Below are positions 33,401 through 46,100 of a stretch of DNA of 64,000 bases, in pieces. The number at the start of each line of letters is the position of its first letter. Positions within the stretch are counted from its first letter, which is position 1. This DNA comes from Wolfiporia cocos (lineage: Eukaryota > Basidiomycota > Agaricomycetes > Polyporales > Phaeolaceae). The translations under genes and the position numbers were made by a program. The stretch is from positions 248,001 through 312,000 of the forward strand of contig JACCLO010000005.1 of the NCBI GenBank assembly GCA_029448655.1, given 5' to 3'. The notes under the pieces were generated by a model that searched no databases, had not been told where the DNA came from, and worked only from the letters and a program-made list of their open reading frames with translations.

Positions 33401-34083
33401 GGTTGAGCCGAGACTTGTCGAGTGCATACGTCAGGACCTTTGCGGCGCTGATACGCCCACGATCGTTGAAATGAAGCTCTAGGTAGCGACCATGGCGGGA
33501 AGCGTTGGGGTTGACGAGAGTTTTCGCATTGCCGAACGCGTCGAGAAGGGGAGTGAGAGCCTTGACCTGTTCAGCAAGCCTGGTCTCCTTCTTGGAATGA
33601 GCTGAAAGCCTCAAGACCTGATTGACAAGAAGCTGCGAGGAATGGGTCTTGCCCGAAGCCGTGATACCTCTGCGATCCGGTTGAGCCGACATTATGCAGC
33701 CTGCGGCAACGCGACACTCACCGAAAAACCACTGATTGGGACTCGTTCCGCCTCCTCATGAGCAAATACACCCGCGCAGCGAGGTCGTAAATGTGTGGGG
33801 CCAAGGGCGCAGGACCACCGGGGAGCGGCAGACTGGTGTCCTTGTAGCATCTCTCCTCGTATTCCCTCGCACTGGCATCATCGAGGCTCGCAAGGGCTTT
33901 GTATGTGTTGATGGCAATTAGATTCGTCGCGCCGATACGTGTGTACGGTAGGTCGGCTCGGAAACGAGCTTGAAGAACAGAGAGGATAGCATCATCGGAA
34001 GGGTAGACGGTAGCAGACGACGAAGACGCGACCAGATCGGTGAGGTCCCCGCTGTCAATCGCCCGAGACGGCTGGGAGGCCAT
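27470..34083 (-). CDS. Chitin synthase with myosin motor-like domain (class V type)
   Basis: ATG at 34083; the first exon ends SVVF and after a 52-nt intron (33721-33670) continues [12 protein letters not shown], the P-loop of the motor domain. The myosin-like head fills about the first 600 residues. Hydrophobic segments ([20 protein letters not shown]) and a cytochrome b5-like region ([13 protein letters not shown]) follow. The GT2 synthase domain contains [36 protein letters not shown] and [15 protein letters not shown] (QRRRW). More membrane helices come next. The C-terminus is a DEK_C-like domain ([20 protein letters not shown]) ending KILSQS. Length is about 1,900 residues, normal for the class. 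It makes cell-wall chitin at hyphal tips and septa, delivered by vesicles. About ten introns, intact. Confidence 0.95.
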
Positions 34084-34491
34084 GGCCGTTGAAAGGAGGT
34101 CAGCAAGAGCGTTACAGCCGCTCTGCACAGCGAGCTCGCAGGACGAGGAGTGGTGAGAACGAGGGGTGATGGAGGCCTCGCGGTGGAGGCAGGCAACCCC
34201 GTCGAGACGTCTCGAACGCGTGACTGGCGTGACAACTTGGCAGCTCCGTCATTACTCGGTCGCTCTCGCCCGCCCTTCGAAAATATAGTGTCCCGCTCTA
34301 TAGAGTCCTTCCGCGTTCAAACAATCTGAATCGAGACGGTACACTGAATAAATAGCATCATCCGCGACAGCATCTACTACAATCTGCGGTCCTTTCGGCA
34401 CTACAAAGCCCGGCTTGTTCAGCACGAGGCATGCCCAATGCCCTTCGCCCCAGACAACAATCAGACTGCGACGAACGCAGATTACTCCTCT

Positions 34492-37400
34492 GGCTCTGGT
34501 GGCTCTCCTGCCGCGGCCTCGGCTTCTGCCTCCGGTTCTATTCATGCAATCACCGTGAGACAGCTGTAACAGGTAACATATAGGCGCCGACCGACCTGAG
34601 ACCCCGTTCACATGCGGCGAAGGCTGCGTCTCAGCTCCCTGTTCTCGCACCAACGCCTCTTCCCAGCCCTCCTCGAACAACTCCGGGTTGTCCGCAGGAT
34701 GCGCGATGGCTGATGCCAGTTTTGGTTTTGTCTTCAACTCGGTGCGCCACGCCTGCACGGCCTCTGAGACCTTGCTGGGCGCGTGCGCCCGTGCGAACAT
34801 TGCCGCCTCTGGCGCGCGATGTGTCTTAATTAGGAGATCAACACACGGCTTCGGGTCGCCGAGCTGGAGCAAGGACGCAAACGCCAGGTTGTTCTGGCCC
34901 TTTTGTTCTGATTGAGTTGGCGCACTCAGTTCAGTCTATTTGAGTGGGGTAGCGAAGATGCTCACCGGCTGTGGTGGCAAGCTTGGCCAGGCCTTCCCTG
35001 TCGCCGATGGCGAGCAGCAGCAGCATGAGTGCGCTCAGATCGCCGGCCTTCTCGAAGCTCTCGCGCGCGAGATCGAATCGCCATACTGCGAGCGCCCGGT
35101 CCCCGATCGCTCTCCACTTCGTCTCCGCCTCCACCTCCGGCACGGATCGCGCAATCTCGACCGCAGCATCCAGGTCATCAAGCTGTAGCGATAGATCGAA
35201 CTTGTGATCTGGATCTGTGGTAACCTGCAGTGCAAGTTCCTTGAGACCTGTTGATCATTAGCTGTCAGATTATATAGAGCCTGAGAACGACATTACCCAC
35301 CTCTGCCTTCCAGGAATGACGCCACTTTATTGCGCTGTTCCTTGGGAATGGTAGGCAAAATCTCCGCGGCTGCATCCATATCGCCCCGCAGAACGGCAGT
35401 CTGATATTCGACCAGACTGAGCGACAGGTTGTAGCTGAATACCCCCATGTCTTTGTCTGCCAGATACACCCGATTGTGCGCAGTGAGGTACCCCAGAAGG
35501 TACAGAGGTCTACGACATCTTCAGCGCGTTCACAGGCTCACACGGACGAAGCAACCTACGTTTCGAAAGGAGTGATCGTGTACGATCCCGTACCGACGAA
35601 GTAGTTGAGCCTGTTCGTCGCGGTAGTGTAGATGAAGCAGTCGCCAATCCACCTTCCTGTCTTTGCACTGCCAAAATCATAAGTGTTGTGGCATTGTCGA
35701 TTCGTTTGTAGAACTCACTTGTCGGGAATCTCGGCGACGAGCTCGAACGCTTCTTCGATACCCTCGTCGCCGACCTCTGCACCCTCCTCCAGCTTAGCGT
35801 TGTACGCGTCACGGTCGAACCTCAGGACATAGAACGAGTCGTCTGTGGTGATCGCGACCAGCGTACCAGTGCCCGACCAGAAGACCTTAATACCATCCAT
35901 CAGACCGATTCGGGGCAAGCAAATCTCGTGCGCACTCACGTTTCTGGCATCCGCCTCGATCCTACGGACAATGTCGCCACTCTCCCAGTCCCAGAAGACC
36001 ACAAAGCCGCTGCCTCTAGCGGCCAGGAGCGGTCCCCCGTGCAGACCATCGATACTCCATGACCCAGCACCTTTCATGCCAGCCCCGGTTTTCTCCCGGA
36101 AGCTCTTATACACACGAATGCGCGTCCGCCCCTCGAGGACGGCATACGTGTTGGAGTCCCCTGCCCACGCGAAGGAGTTCCCGTTGCCGAACGCCTTGTT
36201 GCGCCATGCCAGGGCGGTATAGACGATATACTCGCCATCGCCCACGACAGTCACGAATCGCCCGTTTGGCGAGTGCATCAGCGTAGTGGCATAAATCTCG
36301 GTTGTGCCGATATCCTTGATCGAGAGAGGTACACGGTTACCCTCTGCGATGATCTCATCCTGGACGGTCTGCAGATTCCCCGACAGCACCTCATTGTTGC
36401 GCGTGTAGATCAGCTTGCCGACGGGATCCATGCTGTATGCAGGTTCATCGCGACCAATCTACGTAGATGTGAGCGCCGCAAAGCGTGACAGTGTCTCTGC
36501 ACGTACCTTCACGACAACCACACCTTCGTCATAACCGATCGCGACCTCGTTCGAGCTCTTTCGCAGCGCAATACACCAAGCCCGCTCTAGCGCATAACTG
36601 AGCGTGTTCTCCAGTCGATATGTGCCGCTATTCCAGAGCTTCACCGTGCCGTCCTCGCCTCCACTGATGATGAGCGGCAGGTTCGGGTGGAATGCAACAA
36701 AAAGCACGTTGTTCGAGTGACTCTCCAGAGTCTGCACGCAACTCTTGCTGAGATAGTCCCACAACTTGACAGTACGGTCATCGCTGGCCGTTACTAAGTA
36801 CGGCTTGTCTGCACCGGGGTAGAACTCGACATAATTGACACCCTTGTCGTGCGCCTCAAGTGTGAAGTTCGGGGTTGAGGATCCTAACGACCACATTTTC
36901 ACCGTGCGGTCAAGACATGATGACGCGAACGTATTGGGGTCCTTGGGATTGACAGCGATGTTCATGATATAATGCGTGTGTCCTTCGTATGTCTGCGCGG
37001 TGCCTGAGCGCATATAGCCAGCTCGGGCGCAGCAGCCTTACGCACCTGTATGCACCTCCATTGCTTGTCCCAATCCCATGCTCGGATGGTCATGTCGTCG
37101 CTACCAGTGAGCACAATGCTCGCAGTAGGGTGCACGGTGAGGCATCTGATGTAGTCCGGGTGCGCCTCGAACGCGGTGACTTTCTCATGGGTGTTGTAGT
37201 TGAAGACACGTAGTTGGAAGTCATCGGAGCCTGCCACGAACCAGTTCTTGCGCGGAATGAAGCGTGCGCAGCGGACAGGCACCTCCGAAACTTCGAACGT
37301 CTTGACGATCGCGCCCGTCTCATAGTTGTAGATGTTCACCGTGCCATTGTACAGGCCGGTCAGCAACCATGGCTCGGTAGGGTGGAAGTCGACGCCCTTG

Positions 37401-37504
37401 ACGCGGTCAGAGCGACTGAACAGCTTCCTCTAAGTATCAGGTGTTGTTAGCTCGTCGCGTCTTCTTCGCCAGGCCAAGGCACCCACATTCACGTCCAACA
37501 ACAT
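34492..37504 (-). CDS. sec27: Coatomer (COPI) beta-prime subunit
   Basis: ATG at 37504 encodes MLLDVN; a 60-nt-class intron is removed, then [20 protein letters not shown] follows, the conserved start of Sec27/COPB2. WD repeats fill the N-terminal half: [55 protein letters not shown]. The alpha-solenoid part follows ([50 protein letters not shown]). The end, after the last intron, is acidic ([18 protein letters not shown]) with TAA at 34492-34494. COPI beta-prime takes part in Golgi-to-ER retrieval and cargo selection through KKXX signals. Seven or so introns. An alternative frame without the last splice would read on to 34252 but gives an atypical C-terminus. Essential gene, intact. Confidence 0.93.
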
Positions 37505-38723
37505 TCCGATTTCGCGTGTCCTTCCTGACCGAGTTTTACTTCAGAGCTGTGAAAACCGGGCAACTAAGTTGACGATTAGAGGTACGCGGCCCAGTGCAGC
37601 GTGCGGGTATAAGCTATGAATATAGTGCAGCCAGTGCTGCTTTAGTCGCGATTCGGTTCGCAATACGTGGAGGAGCGTGTGAACGCACATACGTATTCGG
37701 ATGTGGCTATCACGCGCCGTGTTCGTTCTCCGCGGCCGATTCAGCCTCTCTTAGATTCAAAAGCTATATTTCCTACCTTATAGATCTTCTCGACAACAAG
37801 CGCGTTTGCGACAACAAGCGCGTTTGCACGCTTAGCTAACGTTCTAAATGAAAAACTACCTGCTCAGTTTCTGTGCGATCCTCTAGGGTCTAGAGGGTGC
37901 GTCAACCTTGGGCGCTTCGACTAGACCTGGACTTGTGTCCCAGACAAATCTTTCCGCCTCGATGCCTACAATACTCCCGGTAAGTCGTGGATGAGCTATG
38001 CGAGTGCTACACAGTCCATCCGCGGTGATGTCATGCGTGGTCTCGGTAACTACTCAGCCTTGATCATATGCACTCGTCCTGTGCGCCTCTCCTCGTCAGC
38101 CCCTCACGCGTTTTCGCACAACATGTTGTTCTGGTGCGCTATGACAGTAGTCTCGGCGTGGTGTTTGGCGCGTAGCGCACAGCGCGCAGTCTTTGACTTT
38201 GATCCTGCTCTTCCGCGCCAACGGTTCTTGACCAACCTGTCTGCGCTTTTGGTACCGCTCCTCGTGTTGATACACACCAAATGCTATTCGAAAAGCTCGA
38301 CTATATTTACGTTCACCTACTAGTAGCCTCACATCAACAGTCGGTAGGATGTGTGTAGTCATCTTGATGCAATCTATCTCGTTCATTATCGGCAAGTATG
38401 CGATCTACTATCAGATTTCAAGATTGTAGCAACGCCGTAATGTCTGCAACACGTGTATACCATGCTCTAAGAAGCTGTGGCCTTAGGTTCTCTATGGAGC
38501 ATCCTGGAAGTCATGTCGCCCGCCTTGCATATCACATATCTCCTTCCATGACTTGGTCGAGATGCGTGCTTGTCTGCCGGTCACCTCAATGAAGCCTCCA
38601 GGCGACTTCGGGCCTGGTTTTGACCCGATATATATTTGTTGTTCTTGCCGACGACGTCTCGACTATCAACGACGTGTTGACGACCTCCCCACCTTTGATA
38701 CCTCTCTGTGATTTCTGAACAAT
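37505..38723. promoter_or_regulatory. Divergent intergenic region between COPI beta-prime and WW-protein genes
   Basis: 1.2 kb separating two divergently transcribed genes, so it should hold both promoters. A two-copy tandem repeat of CGACAACAAGCGCGTTTG lies at about 37793-37828. A TATATAT stretch at 38629-38635 is 90 bases before the plus-strand ATG. No gene supported. Confidence 0.5.
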
Positions 38724-41700
38724 ATGTCGACACCTCCCGATACGCCAGATGCGGCTAGTTCTGGCAGGTCCTCGTCGCCCAACAAAACATTCAAGAGTCG
38801 CGTGGGCTCGATGATGCGGCGGACGTCGACCGGACTTCCTTTCAAGACCGGCAGCCCTGGGAAACGGTCGGCGTCGAAGAGCAGAGAATCTCTCCATGTG
38901 AATCCGTCGGACGGGCCATCTACATCCTCCTTGGAGCACACAATCCCAAGTCCTGTCGCCGAGTCTGCGCGCGAGCTCGTGGACGACATTCAGACGGCGC
39001 TGACCTCATTCAGTTCCATTCCATTTGTGCCCGCCCCAGCCAACGACCCGATACCGGAACCGAGGCCAGAGTCTCCGCCGGGACGCGTATTTGGGGCTGA
39101 ACCAGTGAGGTCAAGTCCGGAGGATATCCCGCCAGACCTGCCCTCCGCGGCGGCGTCGCGTGCGGCGACGCCGCAGCAGTTCGACCTTACCTCCAAGGCT
39201 GCATCCATAGCGTCTTCGCGCAAATCTGAGCCCGTCCCAGCGAAGGTTGAGGCAGGCGGAGGCGTGGCAACGACAACAGCAGCGAAGGCGCCTGCTGCGG
39301 TGATCAGCATGCCTGATTCAGAGATCGTCACCCCGCCTGGTATCATCCGCTCGCCGCTCGCAAAACCTCAAGCAGTTGTGACTGAGAAGAAGGGCGCAGA
39401 CTACTTCACTGTCACTGACGAACATGCATCGGGCTCGAATGCATCGAGATCGAGCCTGGGCACGCAGGACGTTGCCCAACAGCGACCCCTTCCGGCCGGC
39501 GCTCCATCAATCATCGTAGCTGCTGCTCAACGGGAACCTGTCACCCCTCCTCGTCCTGTGGAAACGGAAGCGATGGTTTGGGGAGCAGAGCGTTTCACTG
39601 TATCACCGAAACAATCGCTCTCTAGCCTGCCGGGCAGGGACTCTATCAGAGACAACGACCGTCTGTCTCAACCCAGTCACTCTATTCGGCTGTCGACAAA
39701 AGGCAGTAAGTCGTCAATGTCCACGTCGTACGGCCAAGTAGTGATCTCGACAACGGGCAAATATGCTGGAGCGACGGATGAGAGGCGAGGGCGGAGTCCT
39801 GGACCCAATGTTCGGTGAGTGCCGATATTTGTTTATCCGGAGTTTGGCATCTTATTGCTCCCGCAGCATTCCGAACGATGATCCTTTCGGAGGCCCCCCT
39901 GTTGGTAATGCGCCAACAGATCTCCCCTCCAAGATGAAGAAGGTCGCGCTCTCACCGATCGAGAGCGTAGACACTCCACTGTGCGCTGTTCCTTCTGCGT
40001 TCATTCGTAACGGGACACTGAGACCCATAACAAAGACCGGATGCTGGCGGTCGAGATGCGCTTTTACCTCCTCCTATATCATTCCCATTGCCACCTCAGC
40101 GGAATGTCATTACTTCGAGGTGCGTGGTTAATTGAGTCTATCCACGCTTCCTGACATATCGTAGATCTGTTAGGCAAGAACGTCTGGCTTACAACGTTGG
40201 TGAGAGACCGGGATCGGGCGATCAGGTGCAGGCTCAGAGCGAGTGAGCACCTATGGTTGGGTCATTGGACCGTAGACTTACTCACCACAACACAGCGAAC
40301 GATCGCCTCTTTTGCGCAGTGCTGCCAGTCCTCAATATGCTAGCTCGCCGAGCAACGGAGCTCGACTCTCTCAACTCTTCCCCATGGAACAGGCGCTAAC
40401 CGGTTCATCTCGTATTATTGAGAGTCTCGGTTGGCAGCAGCATTCCTTGCCAGACAGCTCCTTCTATTACGCCCATCCTGAGCTCCGAATCGTCACGGAT
40501 TTAGACTTACGAGATTTGCTGAAGATGCAGGCGGTCACTGCTTACGTGGAGAAGACTCTGCGGAAGGAGGTGATGATGCCATTCCCTGACTGGGAGCTCT
40601 GGCTCAGAGAAGACGAGAGTTCGCAAGTCGGGTTTCAGGCCATCAAGTTATGGGTGAACCATCGTACCCGTCTGCTTGCGTTCGATCCGCCCCCGACAAT
40701 CACTGGTAATAGCTTGCCGGATAACATTACGGACGATGACCGTGAGTGTGAAACCGCCAGAGTCTCCGGGTTATAACACGCGACTTGCAGGACTGGACAT
40801 GGAGTACCGCTATTGGGCGTTCTTGGAAGCGCATCCTTCCCATGCACCACTGATGCCGGAAGCCCGTAACGATGCACTGGAAGCACTAACATGGGCATAT
40901 ACAGGTCTGTAAATAGTGACCTCACGAAGTCTCCCTATGGGCTAATTGTTGCACAGATTGTGTCCTCCCTGCGTCGAGGAATGACTCGCCCGCACCGCCG
41001 TTTGCACCTCAGGAATGCCAGGAGCTAATGACGCTGCTTCGCTCGATCGACGGCGGAGAGATGACGCCCCTTGTGCAGACTCGAATAATTGCTCGGGTGC
41101 GGCTGCGAGTCGGTAAGCCCAGTCTGTATGCCCACATCCGAGTCCGCATTGCTCATCAACTATGCTTTTGCAGCTGAGTGGAAACAACACTACTACCGTC
41201 CCAATCGAGCTTTGCCTCAGGATGCGACGAAGGAAATGCGCCGACCGCGACGCCGTGGCGCATTTCTTCGACTCATAGCAGAAATTCTGGTGTCCTGCAT
41301 CTGCTTGGGTATCCCAAATCTGCTTAATCGTTCGCAATACCGGATAGACGAGGAAGGCGGATTGCAGAGTGCAGGATCGATGCTCGTCATCGGTGCTTGT
41401 GCATGTCTCGTGGTGCGTGAAGTATGGTATCAGACTCGGAATCGGCATTCACAGCCTCGTAGGCCACTATCATCCTAAGCGCTTCAGTTACGTTCGTGTC
41501 TTTGTACGGTATGGACGATATGGCCCAATTGGCAGGGCTGCTAGCCATCCTTTTCTCGGCAGCCAGCATGATCTCGACGGTTGTCGCCTTGTTCCGATAT
41601 AAGTCTGAGGCAGAAAGACCAACGATCCATTTCCGTGGCGAAGGTATCATTTTATCGGTAAGCCACTTCCCGATAGCATCTAGACGTTCTCTCATTCGTC

Positions 41701-41887
41701 CTACCTTCAGAGAAGAAGCGTCGTGATGTCTCTACCACTCGTCTTCCTTGCCTATGCCATTGCAGCATTCATCGCGGGCGTTGCGCTGTACATGTTGCAC
41801 GACACAACAGTGACTCCAAGCCGTTTCCTTCCTCGCCTTCCTTTCATAACTTACGCTCACTGGGCCATCCCGGGACTGTGGCACTAG
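38724..41887 (+). CDS. WW-domain membrane protein (basidiomycete family), copy 1
   Basis: ATG at 38724 opens a long Ser/Pro/Thr-rich N-terminal exon (to 39813). Joined in frame are a segment ending SPIESVDTPL, a 55-nt intron with acceptor AAAG, PPPISFPLPPQRNVITSR, and an exon with the WW-like unit LGWQQHSLPDSSFYYAHPEL followed by RIVTDLDLRD. Then comes a helical region (FPDWELWLREDESSQVGF, MEYRYWAFLEAHPSHAPL). Two hydrophobic hairpins follow (LGIPNLLNRS..., MAQLAGLLAILFSAASMIST), and a last exon MSLPLVFLAYAIAAFIAG to TAG at 41887. WW domains bind proline-rich ligands; here the role and membrane are unknown. The second copy at 54776 shares the order. Decayed duplicates of its 3' end lie in the GST array. 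Confidence 0.75.
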
Positions 41888-42640
41888 CTAGTGGCGTGTT
41901 GATCTCGTCTGCTTTCCTGGCTTGATAGTAGACAAGATCTTCTTGAGACTCTGCTTGGAGATGTTGCTTATTCGGTAGTTTTCACGATTCGCGATGAGTT
42001 GAACTCTGTGAGTCGCTCAACATGTCTTATGTCTTTACATGTCATACCTTGACTCATGATATTGACAAGTCCTGTACATGAAATAATAATACGACTGTCG
42101 ATGGGTCTCCCAGTTTGGGACAACGCACCAGTGCCTTCGCTTCTGCGCGAGCTTGAGCATCTCATGATCGTTCTATGTTGGCAGCTGAAGCTACCTTGAC
42201 AACGCGCTTGAAGCACAATCGGTTGGTAAATCCCGACCGATAAGAGAGGACTGATATTATTCAGCAGATGAGTCGTAACAGCGCAGGCCAGAAGACTTGC
42301 TTTTGATCAATTCAGTTGCCCCTGTCAATGAGCTTGATTACTGATCTGCCGCCAGAGGTCGTCAATTATATACAGTTCACATTTCCGTGTCCAGAATCGC
42401 CATGTTGTCAGATGGACTTTCAATGCGCACTTTTCAAGCTCGATATTGTCCACAATCAGCGGGATACTGCTGTGATTTGATGGGACAATCTAGTGCACAG
42501 TGTTGCCGCTCATACGCGCTTGGAGCGAATGAAGCTGCATGTGGGCGCGCGCGTACGGCGGACTAGGATCTCAGGCAACAAGCAGCGAGACACCGCTGAC
42601 TCATGTAATTCGAAGTGCGCCAAAGTATTTCTGACTGTAC
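41888..42640. other. Duplicated spacer between WW gene and first GST
   Basis: Non-coding. The segment from about 42131 (GCCTTCGCTTCTGCG...) through CTGATATTATTCAGCAG (42250) and CCGCCAGAGGTCGTC (42350) is closely repeated at 45462-45690 before the second GST. It marks the boundary of the tandem duplication. Confidence 0.6.
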
Positions 42641-42643
42641 TCT

Positions 42644-42673
42644 TGCTGAGAAATACAGGTGAATGATTCAGCA
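42644..42673 (+). promoter_or_regulatory. Candidate bZIP/antioxidant-type elements, GST 1
   Basis: TGCTGAG at 42644-42650 and TGATTCAGCA at 42664-42673, about 150-175 bases before the ATG. They are conserved in the other GST promoters. The half-site TGA.TCAGCA resembles Yap1/AP-1/MARE-type sites; binding is not shown. Confidence 0.45.
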
Positions 42674-42723
42674 AAATCTAGTGTGCACAGCTAGGGGAGG
42701 CGAGATCGATGGGTCGACAGTCG

Positions 42724-42730
42724 TATATAA
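42724..42730 (+). promoter_or_regulatory. TATA box, GST 1
   Basis: TATATAA followed by AGCG, 89 bases before the ATG at 42819; equivalent boxes precede the other three GST genes. Confidence 0.6.
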
Positions 42731-42818
42731 AGCGAACCAGGAGACTTGTTGCTCTCTACAGATCTCTACAGTGCATTCTGCTCATCCGACCTCACCTTTA
42801 CTTCGAATAGCACACAAT

Positions 42819-43767
42819 ATGTCCCACGACAAGCAATTCACCCTTTACACGCATGTCGGTGGTACCAATGGCTGGTATGGGCAGCCTGATAGATCTCCCC
42901 GTCCACGTAATTCTCATGATGATTTGACAGGAAGGTCGTCTTTGTTTTGGAGGAACTGGGCCTGACATACGAATCCAAATACCTCGATTTCGCCAAGAAC
43001 GAACATAAGTCTCCCGAGCATGTTGCCCTCAACCCGAATGGCCGAATCCCCACTCTTATCGACCACGCTAACAAAGATTTCGTCGTATGGTGCGAATACT
43101 CAGAGTGCCCATGACAGCTGTTGTCTCTGATACGATCATAGGGAGTCTAACGCAATCCTGTTGTATCTCGTCGATAAATACGACACCACTCACAAACTCT
43201 CTGCTGAGAAACTCGAGGATAAGGTCACCCAGCTACAGTGGCTGTTCTTTCAAGCATCTGGCCAAGGGTGTGTCAAGAAGCTTCGCCGTCTGTGCTCATC
43301 TGACTGATATGTGCATTAGCCCATACTATGGCCAAGCTGCATGGTTCATGCGCCAACATCCTGAGAAGATCCCGAGTGCAATCGAGAGGTACCGGAAAGA
43401 GACTTTTCGAGTCTTGGGTGTACTCGACGGTGCCTTGTCCAAGCAAGAATGGCTCGTAGGTGACAAGTGTACAATCGCAGATCTCTCTTTCATCACGTAA
43501 GTAACCCTATGTCTCAGTACACTTCCTGAGGTGAATATGCTCATACACACGCTAGTTGGAACCACTTCGCGATTGTCTCTTTCGGCGACGACAGTGATGT
43601 AAACATTGAGAAGGACTTCCCAGCTTTGTTCAAGTGAGCTTTGTTACAGTAGCTAAAGCAGTGGCGCTGACCCTTAGAGTAGATGGCACAACGCCCTCAC
43701 TTCCCGGGAGTCGGTCCGCAAGTGCCTTGCGGAGAGAGACGCTTTGCTCGCCGCTCAGAGTCACTAG
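42819..43767 (+). CDS. Ure2p-like glutathione S-transferase, copy 1
   Basis: Six exons: 42819-42874, 42931-43089, 43142-43267, 43320-43496, 43556-43633 and 43683-43767, all in phase. The N-terminal thioredoxin-fold half reads FTLYTHVGGTNGW, KVVFVLEELGLTYESKYLDF, NPNGRIPTLIDHAN (cis-Pro) and ESNAILLYLVDKYD (Glu-Ser for glutathione). The helical half reads QLQWLFFQASGQGPYYGQA and LSKQEWLVGDKCTIADLSF (the N-cap ADLSF motif). About 225 residues, typical of fungal Ure2p-class GSTs, which conjugate or reduce glutathione adducts of wood extractives and oxidants in the cytosol. First of four tandem copies; 5' half of the array unit. Confidence 0.92.
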
Positions 43768-45560
43768 AAGTTGTCAAGCATGTCGCGTGTTGCTATTTAC
43801 AATGTAGTTCGCCGATTACTCTTACCTGACTGTAAGAGTATGTCGCTCTGCGATGATGTTGTAATGCACAAGTTGAACGAGTTTGATGTACTCACGGCTC
43901 GGCAATCGCTTCAACTGGAAAATTCATGATCGCACGCTTAATCCGATCAGTTTCAGTACCTCAGAAAATTTGAAAGTTTTCGCAAGTTATTCCTCACTAA
44001 TTTTGCCGTTAAAAAATGTCTCTACCGCTCGCCTTCCTCGCCTATGCCATCTGTCGCGTGCATTGCGCCGTACATGCATCACGAGGCAACGGTAACTCCT
44101 ATCTGTTTTCTTAATATGCCAGTTCATCTAGAGATGCGAACATTTTTTTCCGTCAGCACTTGAAGCTACTTATGATAAAGTGGTGCCACGATACTATCAG
44201 ATTCGAGCCTAAAGATGCATCTGTGTTTGCTTTGCTGTGCCCGGAGATGAAGTTTGAAGCGCGAATCTCGTATTGTACATACAAAATCAGCGTAATATGA
44301 GAGTTCCTGAATGTATCATTAGTTCTAGTCTACTAATCAGTCTCTGTTCATCTGACGATGACATTCATCAAATGTGGACTGAACTTCTTTATCGAAGCGT
44401 AACACATACTGTGACCAGGACGTACCCGAGATCTAGACTCGTGCAGTGAAGCACGCGGACTCGTCTGTTCCTATATACTCGGGCTGCCGCTATCCATTTT
44501 CTAGGTACCCGCACCATTGCCGCGCCATGACGGCACCATCCATACAGCACCCATTGCCTGACTGACACCCCTTACAATTGCCACACTTGCCCGTCAGATC
44601 AAGATTGCGAAATATTAAATCAAGTATAGTCCGAGATGGCACAGTGCTTGCTTTTCCCGAGAGTTGGCTGACAAGGCACTTGCGGAGATGAATGCTTTGC
44701 TTGTCGCTCAGAGTCATTACCAGAAGTTATCAAGATCGCCGTGCATTACTTCCAGTTATGTAGTCCGCTGATTGCAGCTCAATTTTCACATAGCTTTGAA
44801 ATACTGCCGTCCTATGAAGACGCAGTAATACACGATTAAGAAGCTCGATGCCCTCATGACTCGACAGTTGCTGAGGATTCCTTTGTCACACTTTATTGCT
44901 CAAAAGCCCCTCCTTAAATCTCTGAAGTGATAAAGCGATGGCAGACTAAGATGCAAACGAACAAGGTGAAGAGCGTTCGCAAGGTTGACCATTATTCAGG
45001 ACTAGTCTCACCCCGCAAGCCTAATTCCGAAGCCATCGCGGGTGCTCGTTCGACGAGTAGCAGCGCCACAGTATGGCCCTGGTTCGGATCTAGCCACAAG
45101 AGTCTTATATGACTCACTCAGATTCGACCTTTGTGTTGAAAGCCGGCGCGCTAGGGCGCACAAAAGTGCGATCCGAGACGGAGTCGCGCATCAGTCAGGA
45201 GCGGTGGCGCAAACGTTGAAACGTTGACATATCACAGTATCGCAACATTCGGGAAAGCGCCCGCTCCTGCGCTTCCTTATACCTTATGCTCGCCAGGGAC
45301 TTCGAGTATATGGTTGCAAACGTACGGACTAAATAAGTGACTCATTGTCTGCACCGCCCTGAAAATTTGCCTATCCCAACTCTCGATCCGACGTGCCCCG
45401 CCCTTTCTCGACGGATCACGCCTCTCCGTGCCTTGGCATCTGGGACAATATATATTACTAATGCCTTCGCTTCTGCGCAAACTTGGGCATCTCATCATTC
45501 CTCGTTGGCAGTTAAGGCTGCCTTGACAACCCGCTTGAGGAGTCATCGATTGGTATATCC
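43768..45560. other. Array spacer with WW-gene relic
   Basis: ATG at 44016 and the following 90 bases (MSLPLAFLAYAI-like frame, then a frameshift) copy the last exon of the WW gene (41725-41820), showing the duplicated block included that gene's 3' end. A CGCGGGTGCTCGTTCGACGAG segment near 45037 recurs in diverged form near 47405 and 53925. No functional gene. Confidence 0.6.
44636..44716 (+). pseudogene. GST last-exon fragment
   Basis: AGATGGCACAGTGCTTGC through GCTCAGAGTCATTACC aligns with the final exon of the GST genes (43683-43767). It has substitutions such as GAGTCGGTCCGC to GAGTTGGCTGAC, and the TAG stop is lost (CAC TAG to CAT TAC). No other GST exons lie upstream, so this is the remnant of a deleted fifth copy. 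Confidence 0.75.
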
Positions 45561-45968
45561 CGACCAATAGTGAAGAACTGATATTATTCAGCAGCAGAAT
45601 GTGTGACGCAAACCAGCAAAGAAGGATCGCTTTTGATCAATTGGACGCTCCTGTCAACTAGCTTGATCCGCCGCCAGAGGTCGTCTAAACGGTTCAGGTT
45701 ACTATTTTTAGTCCCACCATGTAGTCAGACGGATAGCCAGTGCACACACACCGTTCAAGCTGCTAGCTCGTTATTGTCCATAATCACAATAGCGCTTTAG
45801 ATCGATGTGGCAATCTAGTACACAGTGCTGCCGCTCATTCGCGTTCAGAGCGGCTGAAGTACATGTGGGCGCCCACGTCCTGCAAACTGGGATCGCAGCG
45901 TGAAGCGAGGCATCGCTGACTGATGCAATTCAGAATATGCAAAATAATTCTGCTGACTGTACTCTGCA

Positions 45969-45978
45969 TGATTCAGCA
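45969..45978 (+). promoter_or_regulatory. Candidate bZIP-type element, GST 2
   Basis: TGATTCAGCA, identical to the GST 1 site, 123 bases before the ATG at 46101; the paired TGCTGAG of GST 1 is missing here because of a local deletion. Confidence 0.45.
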
Positions 45979-46018
45979 GAATCTAGTCTGCGCAGCGAAA
46001 TCGATGGAACGGTCCTTG

Positions 46019-46025
46019 TATAAAG
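46019..46025 (+). promoter_or_regulatory. TATA box, GST 2
   Basis: TATAAAG 76 bases before the ATG. Confidence 0.6.
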
Positions 46026-46100
46026 TGAGCCAATGGACCAGCGGTGCTCTATAGCTACATTTTGCTCATCCGACCAAGCCAATACTTCACACAGAGCAGT

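Noticed and set aside
34252..34491. Extension of the COPI beta-prime frame to 34252
   Set aside because: Splicing the last intron gives the acidic C-terminus typical of the family; the extension is atypical.
37594..37839. 81-codon frame in the divergent promoter
   Set aside because: No motif and covers a tandem repeat; promoter sequence is more likely.
39763..40131. Apparent frameshift in the WW-protein gene after SPIESVDTPL
   Set aside because: A 55-nt intron (GTGCGC...AAAG) restores the frame, so no lesion is needed.
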